Below are positions 17,231 to 25,690 of a DNA stretch of 64,000 nucleotides, piece after piece; positions within the stretch are counted from its first letter, which is position 1, and each line of letters starts with the position of its first letter. Below the pieces are notes generated by a model that saw only the letters and a list, made by a program, of their open reading frames with translations, searched no databases and was not told the DNA's origin. The position numbers were made by a program, and so were the translations under genes. Origin of the DNA: Liquorilactobacillus oeni DSM 19972 (GTDB taxonomy: Bacteria > Bacillota > Bacilli > Lactobacillales > Lactobacillaceae); NCBI RefSeq assembly GCF_001436275.1, contig NZ_AZEH01000042.1, positions 616 through 64,615 on the forward strand. The letters run 5' to 3'.

Positions 17231-17905
17231 ATGCGAAAGATTTTGGAAGAACAGATAGAAAATTTGCACAAAGATTTTGCTCAAATGGGAAGAGAAGTGG
17301 CTAAGGCTATTGAAAATGCCACCGAAGTTTTTAAGAATCATGATGAAGAACTGGCAACAAAGATAGTAGAAAATGATGATCGGATCAATGAAAGTGAAAT
17401 TTATCTTGAAAGAAAAACAGCACAGGTAATTGCACTGCAACAGCCCGTTGCTAGTGATTTAAGAGTGCTCATTACAATTCTTAAGGCTAGTTCAGACCTT
17501 GAAAGAATTGGTGATCATGCAGTAAATGTTACGCATGCCGCAGTACGAATTGGCAGTCAAAATAGGAATGAAGAAATTGAGAATACTTTAGTTGCTATGA
17601 GTCAACATGTTCACAAGATGCTAGAAGAAATCATTAAGGCTTATGTCGACAATGACGAAACTGCTGCACGCAAGGTTGCACAAACCGACTCTGAAAGTGA
17701 TCGGTATTTGCGTAAGGTAAGAGAACAGGCAATTGAGGAAATGCAAAGAAATTCAAGTTTCGTAGCTGTTGGTTCAGAGTACCTAATTGTCGGGACTCAT
17801 CTAGAGAGAATAGGTGATTATGTGACTAACGTAGCTGAATGGATTGTTTATACCAATACAGGTAGAATAGTTGAACTTGGGCCTAATTCTTCATATAAAA
17901 AATAA
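17231..17905 (+). CDS. phoU: Phosphate signalling regulator PhoU
   Basis: 224-residue all-helical protein with two PhoU repeats. Metal-binding and family marks are LKASSDLERIGDHAVNV and VGTHLERIGDYVTNVAEWIVY. In the family it restrains Pst transport and the PhoR kinase when phosphate is sufficient. Last gene of the pst operon, 18 bases after pstB2. No phoP-phoR pair adjoins it here. Confidence 0.95.
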   Translation: MRKILEEQIENLHKDFAQMGREVAKAIENATEVFKNHDEELATKIVENDDRINESEIYLERKTAQVIALQQPVASDLRVLITILKASSDLERIGDHAVNVTHAAVRIGSQNRNEEIENTLVAMSQHVHKMLEEIIKAYVDNDETAARKVAQTDSESDRYLRKVREQAIEEMQRNSSFVAVGSEYLIVGTHLERIGDYVTNVAEWIVYTNTGRIVELGPNSSYKK

Positions 17906-17934
17906 ATTAGCTCACAAAGTACTAATTAAAAATG

Positions 17935-18070
17935 AGTGTGACAATAATCGTTAGGCTTTGAGCATTAACAGCCAATTACGAACATAGCCTGAATTTTACT
18001 ATGAATAATTCGTTGTTGAGTGGAAAAAACTGACTATTGAAACACGTTAATACGTATATTGTAGATTAAG
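17935..18070 (+). repeat. Dispersed structured intergenic repeat, copy at phoU
   Basis: Near-identical over long stretches to 52379-52519: GTGTGRCAATARTCGTTAGG, CTTTGAGCATTAAC, AATTACGAACATAG, TGACTAT and AACACGTTAATA blocks in order. The centre can fold, CATAG...CTATG nested in AATTAC...TAATTCG. It lies between the phoU stop and a terminator. Confidence 0.75.
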
Positions 18071-18110
18071 GGGGCTGAGTCAAAAGTTAATTTTTGACTC
18101 AGTTCCTTTT
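18071..18110 (+). terminator. pst operon terminator
   Basis: CTGAGTCAAAA...TTTTGACTCAG, 11-bp stem followed by TTCCTTTT. Same terminator family as at 27395, 32016, 48713 and 52520. Confidence 0.85.
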
Positions 18111-18242
18111 AATTAATATTGCGATATTTGAGAAATTTTAATTTTTGGACGCTTTCTTTTTAACAAAATAATTGTTACATATATAAAAAATCAGCGACAA
18201 ATTAAGGATTGAACAAGTATAAAAAGTATGCTAGTTTTAAGT

Positions 18243-18262
18243 AAATGAAAATATTCTCATTT
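18243..18262. promoter_or_regulatory. Candidate metal-regulator operator before feoA
   Basis: A 20-base near-perfect palindrome, AAATGA-N8-TCATTT with inner AAAT/ATTC, two bases short of perfect. It ends just before the GGGGAAG ribosome binding site of feoA. Position and symmetry suggest binding of a dimeric repressor of the Fur or MntR/DtxR type, as is usual for feo operons. The exact regulator is inferred. A weak upstream promoter candidate is TTAACA-16-TATAAA at 18160-18187. Confidence 0.5.
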
Positions 18263-18279
18263 ATGGGGAAGTGAATAAC

Positions 18280-18759
18280 ATGGAAAGTTTAGCATTGATT
18301 GGTCAAAAGGGAAAATATGTTATAACTAATATTTTAGGCAATTCGCGCTTTGTGAGGCGTCTCAATGAAATAGGTATAATTGTTGGTGTTAACTTGACTG
18401 TTATTTCAACTTCACAGACTGAAAGCGGTATGGTAATTTACTTACGAGGTCAGCGTCTAGCACTGAATCATTCCGTTGCTTCGTTAATTATAGTCCGTTC
18501 TTTGAATGAAATTTTTATCAAAAAATGCAAGAGCCTTTCCAGTGTGTCTGTTGGTAAAGAAGCAATTGTTGCCAAAGTGTTAGGTGATAAGCGAGTCAGA
18601 AAGCGTTTGTTGGACATGGGGCTTACAAAAAATACCATGGTTAAAGTTAACCAGACTGCCCCCCTTGGTGATCCGCTTGAAGTATTGTTGCGCGGTTACA
18701 AATTAAGTCTACGTAAGCAAGAGGCTGATTATGTGATGGTTACGGAGGTAGAGCAATGA
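18280..18759 (+). CDS. feoA: FeoA with two tandem FeoA domains
   Basis: 159 residues made of two SH3-like FeoA domains, about residues 1-72 and 85-158. Both share the pattern G..hxI..I.G..R..RRL.E.G...G. FeoA helps FeoB move ferrous iron. Classical FeoA is about 75 residues with one domain, so this is a duplication/fusion. ATG 18280 follows GGGGAAG by eight bases; the in-frame GTG 18271 lies inside that site. Its stop overlaps the feoB start. Confidence 0.9.
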   Translation: MESLALIGQKGKYVITNILGNSRFVRRLNEIGIIVGVNLTVISTSQTESGMVIYLRGQRLALNHSVASLIIVRSLNEIFIKKCKSLSSVSVGKEAIVAKVLGDKRVRKRLLDMGLTKNTMVKVNQTAPLGDPLEVLLRGYKLSLRKQEADYVMVTEVEQ

Positions 18760-20891
18760 AGACTGTCGCTTTAGCAGGAAATCCTAATGGCGGTAAGACA
18801 ACTCTTTTTAATCGATTGACGGGCGCACATCAGATGGTGGGAAACTGGCCTGGGGTGACAGTTGAAAGTAAAAGCGGGTACTTGCAAGGGGAAAATAGCA
18901 TTATTATTCAGGACTTGCCCGGCACTTATTCGCTTTCACCATACACAAGTGAAGAATTGATCACACGTAAATTTTTGGTTGAAAAAAAACCGGATTTGGT
19001 AGTAGATGTTGTGGATGCAACAAACCTTGAACGCAATTTATATTTAACATTGCAATTGATGGAAACAAAGTTGCCGCTGGTAGTTTCTCTTAACATGGTT
19101 GATGTTGTTAAAAATACTGGCAGAAGAATTAACATAGATAAGCTTTCTTACTTGCTGGGCGTTCCTGTTATAGGAATCAGTGCATTAAAAAACACTAATG
19201 TTGCTCAGTTGAAAGAAAAGATCATGAAAAATTCCGGTACGGAGGCGAAGTATCACTTCCCAGAATATGATAAGCGGCTTGAAAGTGCTTTAATGATGAT
19301 CTCAAAAAATCTGGCAGGAATTATCCCATCGCAAGATTTACGTTGGTATGCAATTAAATTTTTTGAACGCGACGAAGAAATCTGGCAAAAAGTTCATCTT
19401 GATGCTACTCGCAAAGAAGATATTGAAAATATTATTGGCACGGCCGAAAAAATTTTTGAAGACAGCAGTGATAGTATCATCGTTAATGCACGTTATGAGT
19501 ATATTGCTAAGATAGTTGGAATGTGTGTTGTTGAAAAAGATGATTTTACTATGAGTCTAAGCGATGAAGTAGATAGGTTTGTTACCAACCGCTTGTTTGC
19601 TTTTCCTGTTTTTATTTTTGTGATGTGGTTTGTTTACTATCTTTCGATTCAAACAATTGGCACTATAGGCTCAAATTGGGTGAATGACGTTCTTTTTGGA
19701 AAGTGGATACCAGAAACCGCTGCTGCAATTTTGAATACATGGCATGTTGCAGCTTGGATGAAGAGTCTAATCATCGATGGAATTATTAATGGGCTGGGTT
19801 CAGTACTGGGGTTTGTTCCACAAATTATGATGCTTTTTTTGTGTTTGGGAATTTTGGAAGATTGCGGTTATATGGCAAGAATTGCTTTTGTAATGGACAG
19901 AATTTTTCATCGTTTTAACCTTTCTGGAAAATCATTTATTCCAATGTTAATCTCTACTGGTTGCGGAGTTCCTGGAATTATGGCGACCAGGACTATTGAA
20001 AATGATAGGGATCGTAAAATGACAATCATGCTGACTACTTTTATGCCATGTTCGGCAAAACTGACGGTAATTGCGTTGATCTCTGGGACTTTCTTTCCAC
20101 AGAAAAGCTGGGTAGCTCCTTCTGCATATTTTTTGGGGATGCTTGCAGTTATTGGTTCAGGTATTTTTTTAAAAAAGACAAATCTTTTTGCTGGGCCTCC
20201 GCTTCCTTTCGTAATGGAATTGCCTGCCTATCATTTTCCAAAACTTAGTAACGTAACAAAGCAGGTTGTAAATAGGGCGCGAAGTTTTATACATAAAGCT
20301 GGAACGATTATTTTTGCTTCTTGCGTGATAATTTGGTTTTTATCAAGTTTCAGTTTTAACTTGCAGATGGTTCCGGAAAATCAAAGTATGCTGCGCTACT
20401 TTGGAACTGGAATTGCCCCTATTTTTGCACCACTTGGTTTTGGAGATTGGCATGCCACGGTGGCCGTGCTAGCAGGTTTGATTGCTAAAGAAAATTGTGT
20501 AGGAACATTGCGGATAACTTTTGGAAGCGGGGGTAGCAACACCTTTGTACATCTTCTGCGCCAAACTTATACTCCAGCAGCTGGATATGCATTTTTGGCG
20601 TTTAATCTCCTTTGTGCTCCTTGTTTTGCTGCAATTGGTACAATGTATAAGGAGTACGGAGACTTAGGATGGACTATGAAGGCACTTTTGTACCAGACGG
20701 GATTGGCATATTTAATTGCTGTGCTACTTTATCAAGTTTCTGAATTATTGCAACAAAAAATAACGTTAACAGCAGTGTTATGGGTTGTTTTAATATTAGC
20801 ACTCTTTGTATATTGCCTATTCTTCAAAAAAGATAAAAGTGAAGGTTTTTACCAAATTAAAGAAATGATGAAAGGAAGCGATTTATTATGA
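18756..20891 (+). CDS. feoB: Ferrous iron transporter FeoB
   Basis: 711-residue membrane protein with an N-terminal G domain: GNPNGGKTTLFNRLTG (G1), GVTVE (G2), DLPGTYSL (G3) and NMVD (G4). A helical linker and two Gate domains follow, with the pore motif STGCGVPGIMATRTI. It imports Fe2+. The start overlaps the feoA stop by four bases and the stop overlaps the next small gene by four bases, a tight three-gene operon. Confidence 0.96.
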   Translation: MKTVALAGNPNGGKTTLFNRLTGAHQMVGNWPGVTVESKSGYLQGENSIIIQDLPGTYSLSPYTSEELITRKFLVEKKPDLVVDVVDATNLERNLYLTLQLMETKLPLVVSLNMVDVVKNTGRRINIDKLSYLLGVPVIGISALKNTNVAQLKEKIMKNSGTEAKYHFPEYDKRLESALMMISKNLAGIIPSQDLRWYAIKFFERDEEIWQKVHLDATRKEDIENIIGTAEKIFEDSSDSIIVNARYEYIAKIVGMCVVEKDDFTMSLSDEVDRFVTNRLFAFPVFIFVMWFVYYLSIQTIGTIGSNWVNDVLFGKWIPETAAAILNTWHVAAWMKSLIIDGIINGLGSVLGFVPQIMMLFLCLGILEDCGYMARIAFVMDRIFHRFNLSGKSFIPMLISTGCGVPGIMATRTIENDRDRKMTIMLTTFMPCSAKLTVIALISGTFFPQKSWVAPSAYFLGMLAVIGSGIFLKKTNLFAGPPLPFVMELPAYHFPKLSNVTKQVVNRARSFIHKAGTIIFASCVIIWFLSSFSFNLQMVPENQSMLRYFGTGIAPIFAPLGFGDWHATVAVLAGLIAKENCVGTLRITFGSGGSNTFVHLLRQTYTPAAGYAFLAFNLLCAPCFAAIGTMYKEYGDLGWTMKALLYQTGLAYLIAVLLYQVSELLQQKITLTAVLWVVLILALFVYCLFFKKDKSEGFYQIKEMMKGSDLL

Positions 20892-21052
20892 TAGCGACTA
20901 TTGTACTTGCAGTTATTATCTTTTCAGGTGTCGGCTATGTTGTTTATGTGCGTTTTTTTAAACAAAATGGGTTATCTGGCTGCCATAATTGTGATGATAT
21001 CGGTTGCCCATTGGTGGATCCCGTTAAATTGAAAGAGAAGATGAAAAAGTAA
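20888..21052 (+). CDS. FeoB-associated Cys-rich membrane protein
   Basis: A 54-codon gene whose ATG overlaps the feoB stop (ATGA). One membrane helix (residues 3-22) is followed by a short cytosolic tail with C32-H-N-C35 and C40, ending in a Lys-rich stretch. Small proteins of this design are known behind feoB in Firmicutes and are thought to support Fe2+ transport in place of FeoC. Position and Cys spacing make this assignment fairly secure. Confidence 0.85.
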   Translation: MIATIVLAVIIFSGVGYVVYVRFFKQNGLSGCHNCDDIGCPLVDPVKLKEKMKK

Positions 21053-21102
21053 AAGTAAAAATGGATTTTCAAAATGCTAGTGAAAAAACTTTCAAATAAA
21101 GA

Positions 21103-21131
21103 TTAGAATTATCGCTGTTTTGTGTTAGAAT
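21103..21131 (+). promoter_or_regulatory. Promoter candidate for fba
   Basis: TTAGAA, a 17-base spacer and TAGAAT; the -10 is good, the -35 weak. It lies 44 bases before the fba start codon. For so highly expressed a gene another activator or promoter may exist. Confidence 0.4.
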
Positions 21132-21174
21132 ATAAACGTACTCAAAAGAGTAATATAATTTAGGAGGCTGTTTT

Positions 21175-22038
21175 ATGTCAATCGTAAACGGTAACGAAAT
21201 CTTTGCTGCAGCACGCAAAGGTCATTATGCAGTTGGGGCATTTAATATTAATAATTTGGAATGGACACGTGCTATTTTAGCTGCTGCTCAAGAAACAAAT
21301 ACACCAATTTTGGTGCAAACTTCTATGGGTGCCGGCAAGTACATGGGTGGTTATGAGCTCTGCCTTAACTTGGTTCAACAAGAAATCAAGGCAATGGGAA
21401 TCACAGTTCCAGTTGTGATGCATCTTGATCATGGTAACTATGAAGCTGCCAAAGAATGTATCAAGGTTGGCTACACATCTGTTATGTTTGATGGCCATGA
21501 CCTTCCTTTCGAAGAAAACTTGGAAAAAACAAAGGAAATTGTTGCATTAGCACATGCTAAGAACATTTCCGTTGAAGCTGAAGTTGGTTCTATCGGTGGT
21601 GAAGAAGACGGAATTATCGGCGAAGGCGAATTAGCTGACGTTGAAGAAGCAAAGAAGATTGCTGCAACAGGTGTTGATTATTTGGCATGTGGAATTGGTA
21701 ACATTCATGGTAAATACCCGGCAAACTGGAAGGGACTTCACTTTGACCGTCTGCAGGAACTTGCTGATGTGATCGCTACCCCACTTGTATTGCATGGTGG
21801 TTCAGGTATTCCTAAGGAACAAATCCAAAGGGCTATTTCTATGGGTGTTTCAAAGGTTAATGTTAATACTGAATGCCAATTGGCATTTGCTGCCGCAACA
21901 CGTAAGTATATTGAAGCAGGAAAAGACCAAGAAGGTAAAGGATACGATCCACGTAAGTTGCTTGCACCAGGAACAAAAGCAATTACAGACGTTGTTAAAG
22001 AACGTATTGATTGGTTCGGCACACCATCTGTTAAATAA
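21175..22038 (+). CDS. fba: Fructose-1,6-bisphosphate aldolase, class II
   Basis: Glycolytic zinc aldolase splitting fructose-1,6-bisphosphate. 287 residues with zinc/substrate motifs MHLDHGNYE, EAEVGSIGGEEDG, GIGNIHGKYP and LVLHGGSGIP. TAGGAGG stands nine bases before the ATG. Codon use is that of a highly expressed gene. It is monocistronic with its own terminator. Confidence 0.96.
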   Translation: MSIVNGNEIFAAARKGHYAVGAFNINNLEWTRAILAAAQETNTPILVQTSMGAGKYMGGYELCLNLVQQEIKAMGITVPVVMHLDHGNYEAAKECIKVGYTSVMFDGHDLPFEENLEKTKEIVALAHAKNISVEAEVGSIGGEEDGIIGEGELADVEEAKKIAATGVDYLACGIGNIHGKYPANWKGLHFDRLQELADVIATPLVLHGGSGIPKEQIQRAISMGVSKVNVNTECQLAFAAATRKYIEAGKDQEGKGYDPRKLLAPGTKAITDVVKERIDWFGTPSVK

Positions 22039-22070
22039 AACAGTTAATTACTTATAGCTGATTTAAAGCA

Positions 22071-22106
22071 AAAAAGATCCCTTCGTTTTTGAAGGGGTCT
22101 TTTTTA
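22071..22106. terminator. Terminator shared by fba and the DUF1836 gene
   Basis: AAAAGATCCCTTC...GAAGGGGTCTTTTTT hairpin with one G-T pair. A runs on the left and T runs on the right allow termination in both directions; its right edge touches the stop of the minus-strand gene. Confidence 0.88.
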
Positions 22107-22619
22107 TTTCTTAGCTGGAAGCTGAAGTTCCACCAGTTTTTGGCCAATTAGTTTATAGATTAGTGAATGAATTGCAAACTGTTCAGTCAGTTCCATTAAA
22201 TTATTTTCATAGGAAAAATTTAATGCAGCTTCTCTCTCCCCAATCAGGCTGATGGTCTGGTTAAAAAGATTAGCAAAATAATCATAGGACTTGCTAATAG
22301 AATTAGCTTTAATCGCTTGTCTGATACCGCTTTTAATCGTTTCTAGAGGATAGATCGATTTCAAAAGGCTGATTACAACTAATTCTGCAACATTAGCTGC
22401 AGTATACTTTTTTTTGCTTGGTCGTTGCATAAGCCCCTTTTTTACATAACTATTAACCATTGAAGGTGTAATTTTACTTTCAAGCAGTCTTTCGAGGTAA
22501 CGATTACCTAAATTTATCAGTTGATCCATATAGAGTTCAAAATCAGGAAACTCGCTCCACAAAGGAAGACGAATTTCACTGAAACCTTTAAGCCATTTTA
22601 TAAATTCTTCGTTATCCAT
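22104..22619 (-). CDS. DUF1836 protein, MerR-like helix-turn-helix
   Basis: 171 residues. Residues about 50-85 (KITPSMVNSYVKKGLM..KKKYTAANVAELVVISLLK) form the winged-helix, MerR-like DNA-binding region that defines DUF1836; the rest is helical. It is probably a transcription regulator, but no target or inducer is known and the neighbours give no hint. Convergent with fba and divergent from the hemolysin III-like gene. Confidence 0.82.
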   Translation of the reverse strand: MDNEEFIKWLKGFSEIRLPLWSEFPDFELYMDQLINLGNRYLERLLESKITPSMVNSYVKKGLMQRPSKKKYTAANVAELVVISLLKSIYPLETIKSGIRQAIKANSISKSYDYFANLFNQTISLIGEREAALNFSYENNLMELTEQFAIHSLIYKLIGQKLVELQLPAKK

Positions 22620-22793
22620 TTTTTAACCTCACAGAAAATAAAAAATACAATTAAACATTAAGTACCAAACAAGTATAACATACAATTTAAAATTTAAAAT
22701 GATATTCAGATTTCATAAAATAATAAATCACTTTACCTAGACTTTAATTCTATGTTATGCTAACAACAGAATGATGTTTAAAGGAGAATAATT

Positions 22794-23423
22794 ATGAATA
22801 AGAAAGAACTTTTACTAAATGAAATTTGGAGCGGAATTACACATGGGGTTGGTTTGATACTGAGTATTGTAGCTTTTGCTTTTTTACTTTTTAAAGCAAT
22901 TCAGAGTAAAAGTGTACTATTGTTTTGTGCTTTCTTGATATATGGAATTTCACTATTAACCCTTTATACGGCATCTACCTTATTTCATTGTCTTTATTTT
23001 ACGAAAGCAAAAAAGGTTTTCCAAGCCCTTGACCATTGCAGTATTTTTGTTTTGATTGCTGGAACCTATACCCCATATTGTTTAATTGGAATTAAGGGTA
23101 CTGCGGGGTTAGTTATCCTAGCACTTATCTGGACCCTTTCAATTGCAGGTATTCTTTTCCATCTTTTGGTACATAAAAAGCTGCAGTGGGTTGAAACAAC
23201 CGCTTATGTTCTTATGGGATGGCTTTGCTTGCTGGGGGCCAAAGAATTGTTTGCTTCTCTTGGCACAATAGGATTTTCATTACTGGTTTCAGGCGGCTTG
23301 ATGTTTACTTTAGGAGCTTTGGTTTACAGTATAAAAGGGCTCAAATACACTCATGTTTATTGGCATATTTTAGTGATTTTCGGCTCGGGGTTTATGTTTT
23401 TCTCTATATACCTTTACTTATAG
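22794..23423 (+). CDS. Hemolysin III / PAQR family membrane protein
   Basis: 209 residues with seven membrane segments. Family marks are NEIWSGITHGVG, TASTLFHC, ALDHCSIFVLIAGTYTPY and the C-terminal HVYWHILVIFGS, giving the conserved His/Asp metal site of PAQR proteins. Despite the name, haemolysis is not established for most members; a role in membrane lipid homeostasis is more likely. AAAGGAG precedes ATG 22794. A promoter candidate is TTTACC-17/18-TATGCT at 22732-22761. Confidence 0.88.
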   Translation: MNKKELLLNEIWSGITHGVGLILSIVAFAFLLFKAIQSKSVLLFCAFLIYGISLLTLYTASTLFHCLYFTKAKKVFQALDHCSIFVLIAGTYTPYCLIGIKGTAGLVILALIWTLSIAGILFHLLVHKKLQWVETTAYVLMGWLCLLGAKELFASLGTIGFSLLVSGGLMFTLGALVYSIKGLKYTHVYWHILVIFGSGFMFFSIYLYL

Positions 23424-23498
23424 TTGAAATCTTTTTAAGAGTTAACGGTAACTTATTGGACCATTTCTTTGAAAATGAAAACTTTAATATAACTAACT

Positions 23499-23537
23499 AA
23501 GAAAATGAGGTGGTATATAGAACACTCATTTTCTTTT
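23499..23537 (+). terminator. Terminator after the hemolysin III-like gene
   Basis: AAGAAAATGAG...CTCATTTTCTTTT, 11-bp perfect stem with a 15-base loop. Confidence 0.8.
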
Positions 23538-23580
23538 ATGTATTATAATTAGGCTGTTATAGTAATAGGAGGAAAAAACA

Positions 23581-24264
23581 ATCGCATATCAATTTTATGT
23601 CGTGGCACGCGGCAGAAAACCTGGAATTTACCATACTTGGGCTGAGTGTCAACGTGAAGTAAATGGTTTTAATAAGCCATTATTCAAAGGATTTAATGAG
23701 TTTTCTGCTGCTAAAGATTGGCTAGAAAGGCCGAATTTTTCTCCACAAAAAGTGGTATCTAAAAAGGCAAAAATAGCTGAAAAAAAATTTGCGTTGCACA
23801 TTTGGACAGACGGAGGTTCACGCAACCACGGGAATAAAAAAGGCCAACATGTAAAAAGTGATGATAAAGCAGCATGGGCGTACCTTATTGATACAAATAC
23901 ACAGCGTTTTTTCGATTCTGCTGGTGAATATGGAGCAACTAATAATAGAATGGAAGTTATGGCATTATTACAGGCTCTAAAAAAAATAAAAGAAATTGGT
24001 AAAAACAAAGAAAGTATCTGTGCTACTTTGGATTCACGCTATGTTTTAGATGCACTCCAAAAGGGATGGCTGCGTAATTGGGAAAAAAGAGGCTGGAAAA
24101 CTGCGAGTGGCAGTGCCGTTGCAAATCAAAAGTTATGGGCAGAAGTCTTATCTTTATTATCTGTTTTTCCAAACTTGACTTATGAGTGGACTAAAGGGCA
24201 TAGAAATAATGAGGGAAATGTTTTTGTGGATAAATTATTGAATGAAACGATGGATAAATTATAA
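23581..24264 (+). CDS. rnhA: Ribonuclease HI with viroplasmin-like N-domain, apparent ATC start
   Basis: Removes RNA from RNA-DNA hybrids. The N-terminal RNA/DNA-hybrid-binding domain is (I)AYQFYVVARGRKPGIYHTWAEC. The catalytic RNase H fold follows with IWTDGGSRNHG (Asp), NNRMEVMALL (Glu), DSRYVL (Asp) and KGHRNNEGN-VD (His, Asp). AGGAGG at 23567-23572 is eight bases before ATC 23581, in frame, with no ATG/GTG/TTG between. The first conventional codon, GTG 23602, has no ribosome binding site and would delete the first beta strand of the N-domain. I therefore place the start at ATC, or suspect a base error or mutation. 227 residues. Confidence 0.85.
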   Translation: MAYQFYVVARGRKPGIYHTWAECQREVNGFNKPLFKGFNEFSAAKDWLERPNFSPQKVVSKKAKIAEKKFALHIWTDGGSRNHGNKKGQHVKSDDKAAWAYLIDTNTQRFFDSAGEYGATNNRMEVMALLQALKKIKEIGKNKESICATLDSRYVLDALQKGWLRNWEKRGWKTASGSAVANQKLWAEVLSLLSVFPNLTYEWTKGHRNNEGNVFVDKLLNETMDKL

Positions 24265-24276
24265 GGGGTACGTATA

Positions 24277-24978
24277 TTGAAGACAATTGTGATCGTAGCA
24301 CACCCTGAACTACAGGCTTCCGGTACACAGCAATTTCTAAAGGAGGCAGCACATTCAGCTGATGGTGTAACTTGGCATCCTTTAAAATGGGTGAATACCA
24401 ATGATAATGCAATAATTGGACAAGAAAGAAAAATGTTGCAAAACTATACTCGGATAATTTTGCAATTCCCGCTTTATTGGTATCAAGCACCAGCACTTTT
24501 GCTTCAGTGGTTAGCAGTTGTTTTGCACACTGATGATGAACAAAAGATGGCAGAAAAGGAATTGGGGATTGTTGTTAACATTGGTCAGCCTCTCAGCGAT
24601 TATCGTCTGGGAGGGAGCCAGGGTTTTTCACTCTCTGAATTACTGAGTCCGTTTGCAGCAATTGCGCGACGCTTAAAAATGAAGCTGCTTCCTCTTTTTG
24701 TGATTGAGCAGTTTCATTACCAGCAAGAAAATCAAAAAAAGCATTTGCTGGTAGAGTATTTGCAATATCTTGAATTAGAACAACCATTTACTTTTGCTAA
24801 GAAAGAAGAGTGGTTTATAAAACACTTGCAACAAATAATAAATAGCGAATCTAAAAATGAGGTTGAAGAATCAACGTGGAATGCAGTTTTGGAGCTTTTT
24901 CAAGAACGGAGTGAAGAGTTAGCTGAACTTAAAGCAGAAATCAAGATAATGAGAAGAGATGATGAAAATCAAATCTAA
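24277..24978 (+). CDS. NAD(P)H-dependent oxidoreductase, flavodoxin-like fold
   Basis: 233 residues. It starts TIVIVAHPELQASGTQQFLKEAA, the phosphate loop of the NQO2/KefF/MdaB-type flavoproteins, and has the RIILQFPLYWYQAPALLLQWL motif lining the flavin. Likely an FMN/FAD quinone or general reductase. The C-terminal about 60 residues are helical and charged, longer than in the smallest members. TTG 24277 follows AAGGGG by eight bases. It begins 12 bases after rnhA and overlaps the next small gene. Confidence 0.85.
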   Translation: MKTIVIVAHPELQASGTQQFLKEAAHSADGVTWHPLKWVNTNDNAIIGQERKMLQNYTRIILQFPLYWYQAPALLLQWLAVVLHTDDEQKMAEKELGIVVNIGQPLSDYRLGGSQGFSLSELLSPFAAIARRLKMKLLPLFVIEQFHYQQENQKKHLLVEYLQYLELEQPFTFAKKEEWFIKHLQQIINSESKNEVEESTWNAVLELFQERSEELAELKAEIKIMRRDDENQI

Positions 24979-25147
24979 AGAGGAGTGGCTTGTTGAACAG
25001 CTAAAACTAATGGCAAACGGACAAAGAAAATACGAGAAACGAGCAATTTTGATGTGCATGAGTGAATGTGCAATAGACCAAAAGAAAAGGCTGGAACAGG
25101 CTAAGGGTGAACTAGATGGTCGTTTATGGAGCCCTAAAAGTTGGTAG
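24962..25147 (+). CDS. Small charged protein, function unknown
   Basis: 61 residues, Lys/Glu-rich and mainly helical (KSKEEWLVEQLKLMANGQRKYEKRAI), with two Cys in MCMSECAID. I do not recognise it. It overlaps the end of the oxidoreductase gene by 17 bases and ends 15 bases before the Usp gene, so translation is probably coupled. The start could also be ATG 24959; GAGAAG is a weak ribosome binding site. Confidence 0.6.
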   Translation: MKIKSKEEWLVEQLKLMANGQRKYEKRAILMCMSECAIDQKKRLEQAKGELDGRLWSPKSW

Positions 25148-25162
25148 GAGGGAAAAATTTCA

Positions 25163-25648
25163 ATGAAAGAAAATGTATTGGATTTTAAGCTTATTGAAAA
25201 CCCATTCAAAAGGATTTTAGTTGCAATAGATGAAGATGATTCAGAATCTTCAATTCGTGCATTTCAATTTGCCGTTACGATGGCTAAAAGAAATAGAGCA
25301 AGCTTAGGGATAGTTTCTGTGCTTGAGCTTCAAGATTTGAACGTTTTTGAAACACTTAGTCCAGAAAAAATAAATAAGCTGCGGCAAAGAGTTGTTGATG
25401 ATGTTGCAAGCTATGCTCAACAGGCCAAAAATCATGGTGTTCAAGAAGTTGAGCAGATGACTGCTGAAGGGAAACCAGGTGCAGTGATCGTAAATGAAGT
25501 GGTTCCCAGTTTTAAACCTGATATCTTAATCTGCGGTTCAAAAACTAAAGCAGCGAATGGGCATGGACATCAAAAAATTTTCATTGGTTCTCAGGCAAGT
25601 TACATGTCACAGAATGCTTCATGTTCGGTACTAGTAATCCGATTGTAA
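25163..25648 (+). CDS. Universal stress protein, UspA family
   Basis: 161 residues with the Usp alpha/beta fold: FKRILVAIDEDDSESS at the start of strand 1, and near the end CGSKTK-x9-IFIGSQASYMSQNASCSVLVIR, the G-x2-G-x9-G(S/T)-type ATP-binding region. The role is general stress survival; the specific function is unknown. GGAGGG precedes the ATG. It is the end of the rnhA-oxidoreductase-small protein-usp run. Confidence 0.88.
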   Translation: MKENVLDFKLIENPFKRILVAIDEDDSESSIRAFQFAVTMAKRNRASLGIVSVLELQDLNVFETLSPEKINKLRQRVVDDVASYAQQAKNHGVQEVEQMTAEGKPGAVIVNEVVPSFKPDILICGSKTKAANGHGHQKIFIGSQASYMSQNASCSVLVIRL

Positions 25649-25690
25649 TAAGTGTTAAAGTTAAAGCTTTTTCTAATAGGTAGCCATAAT

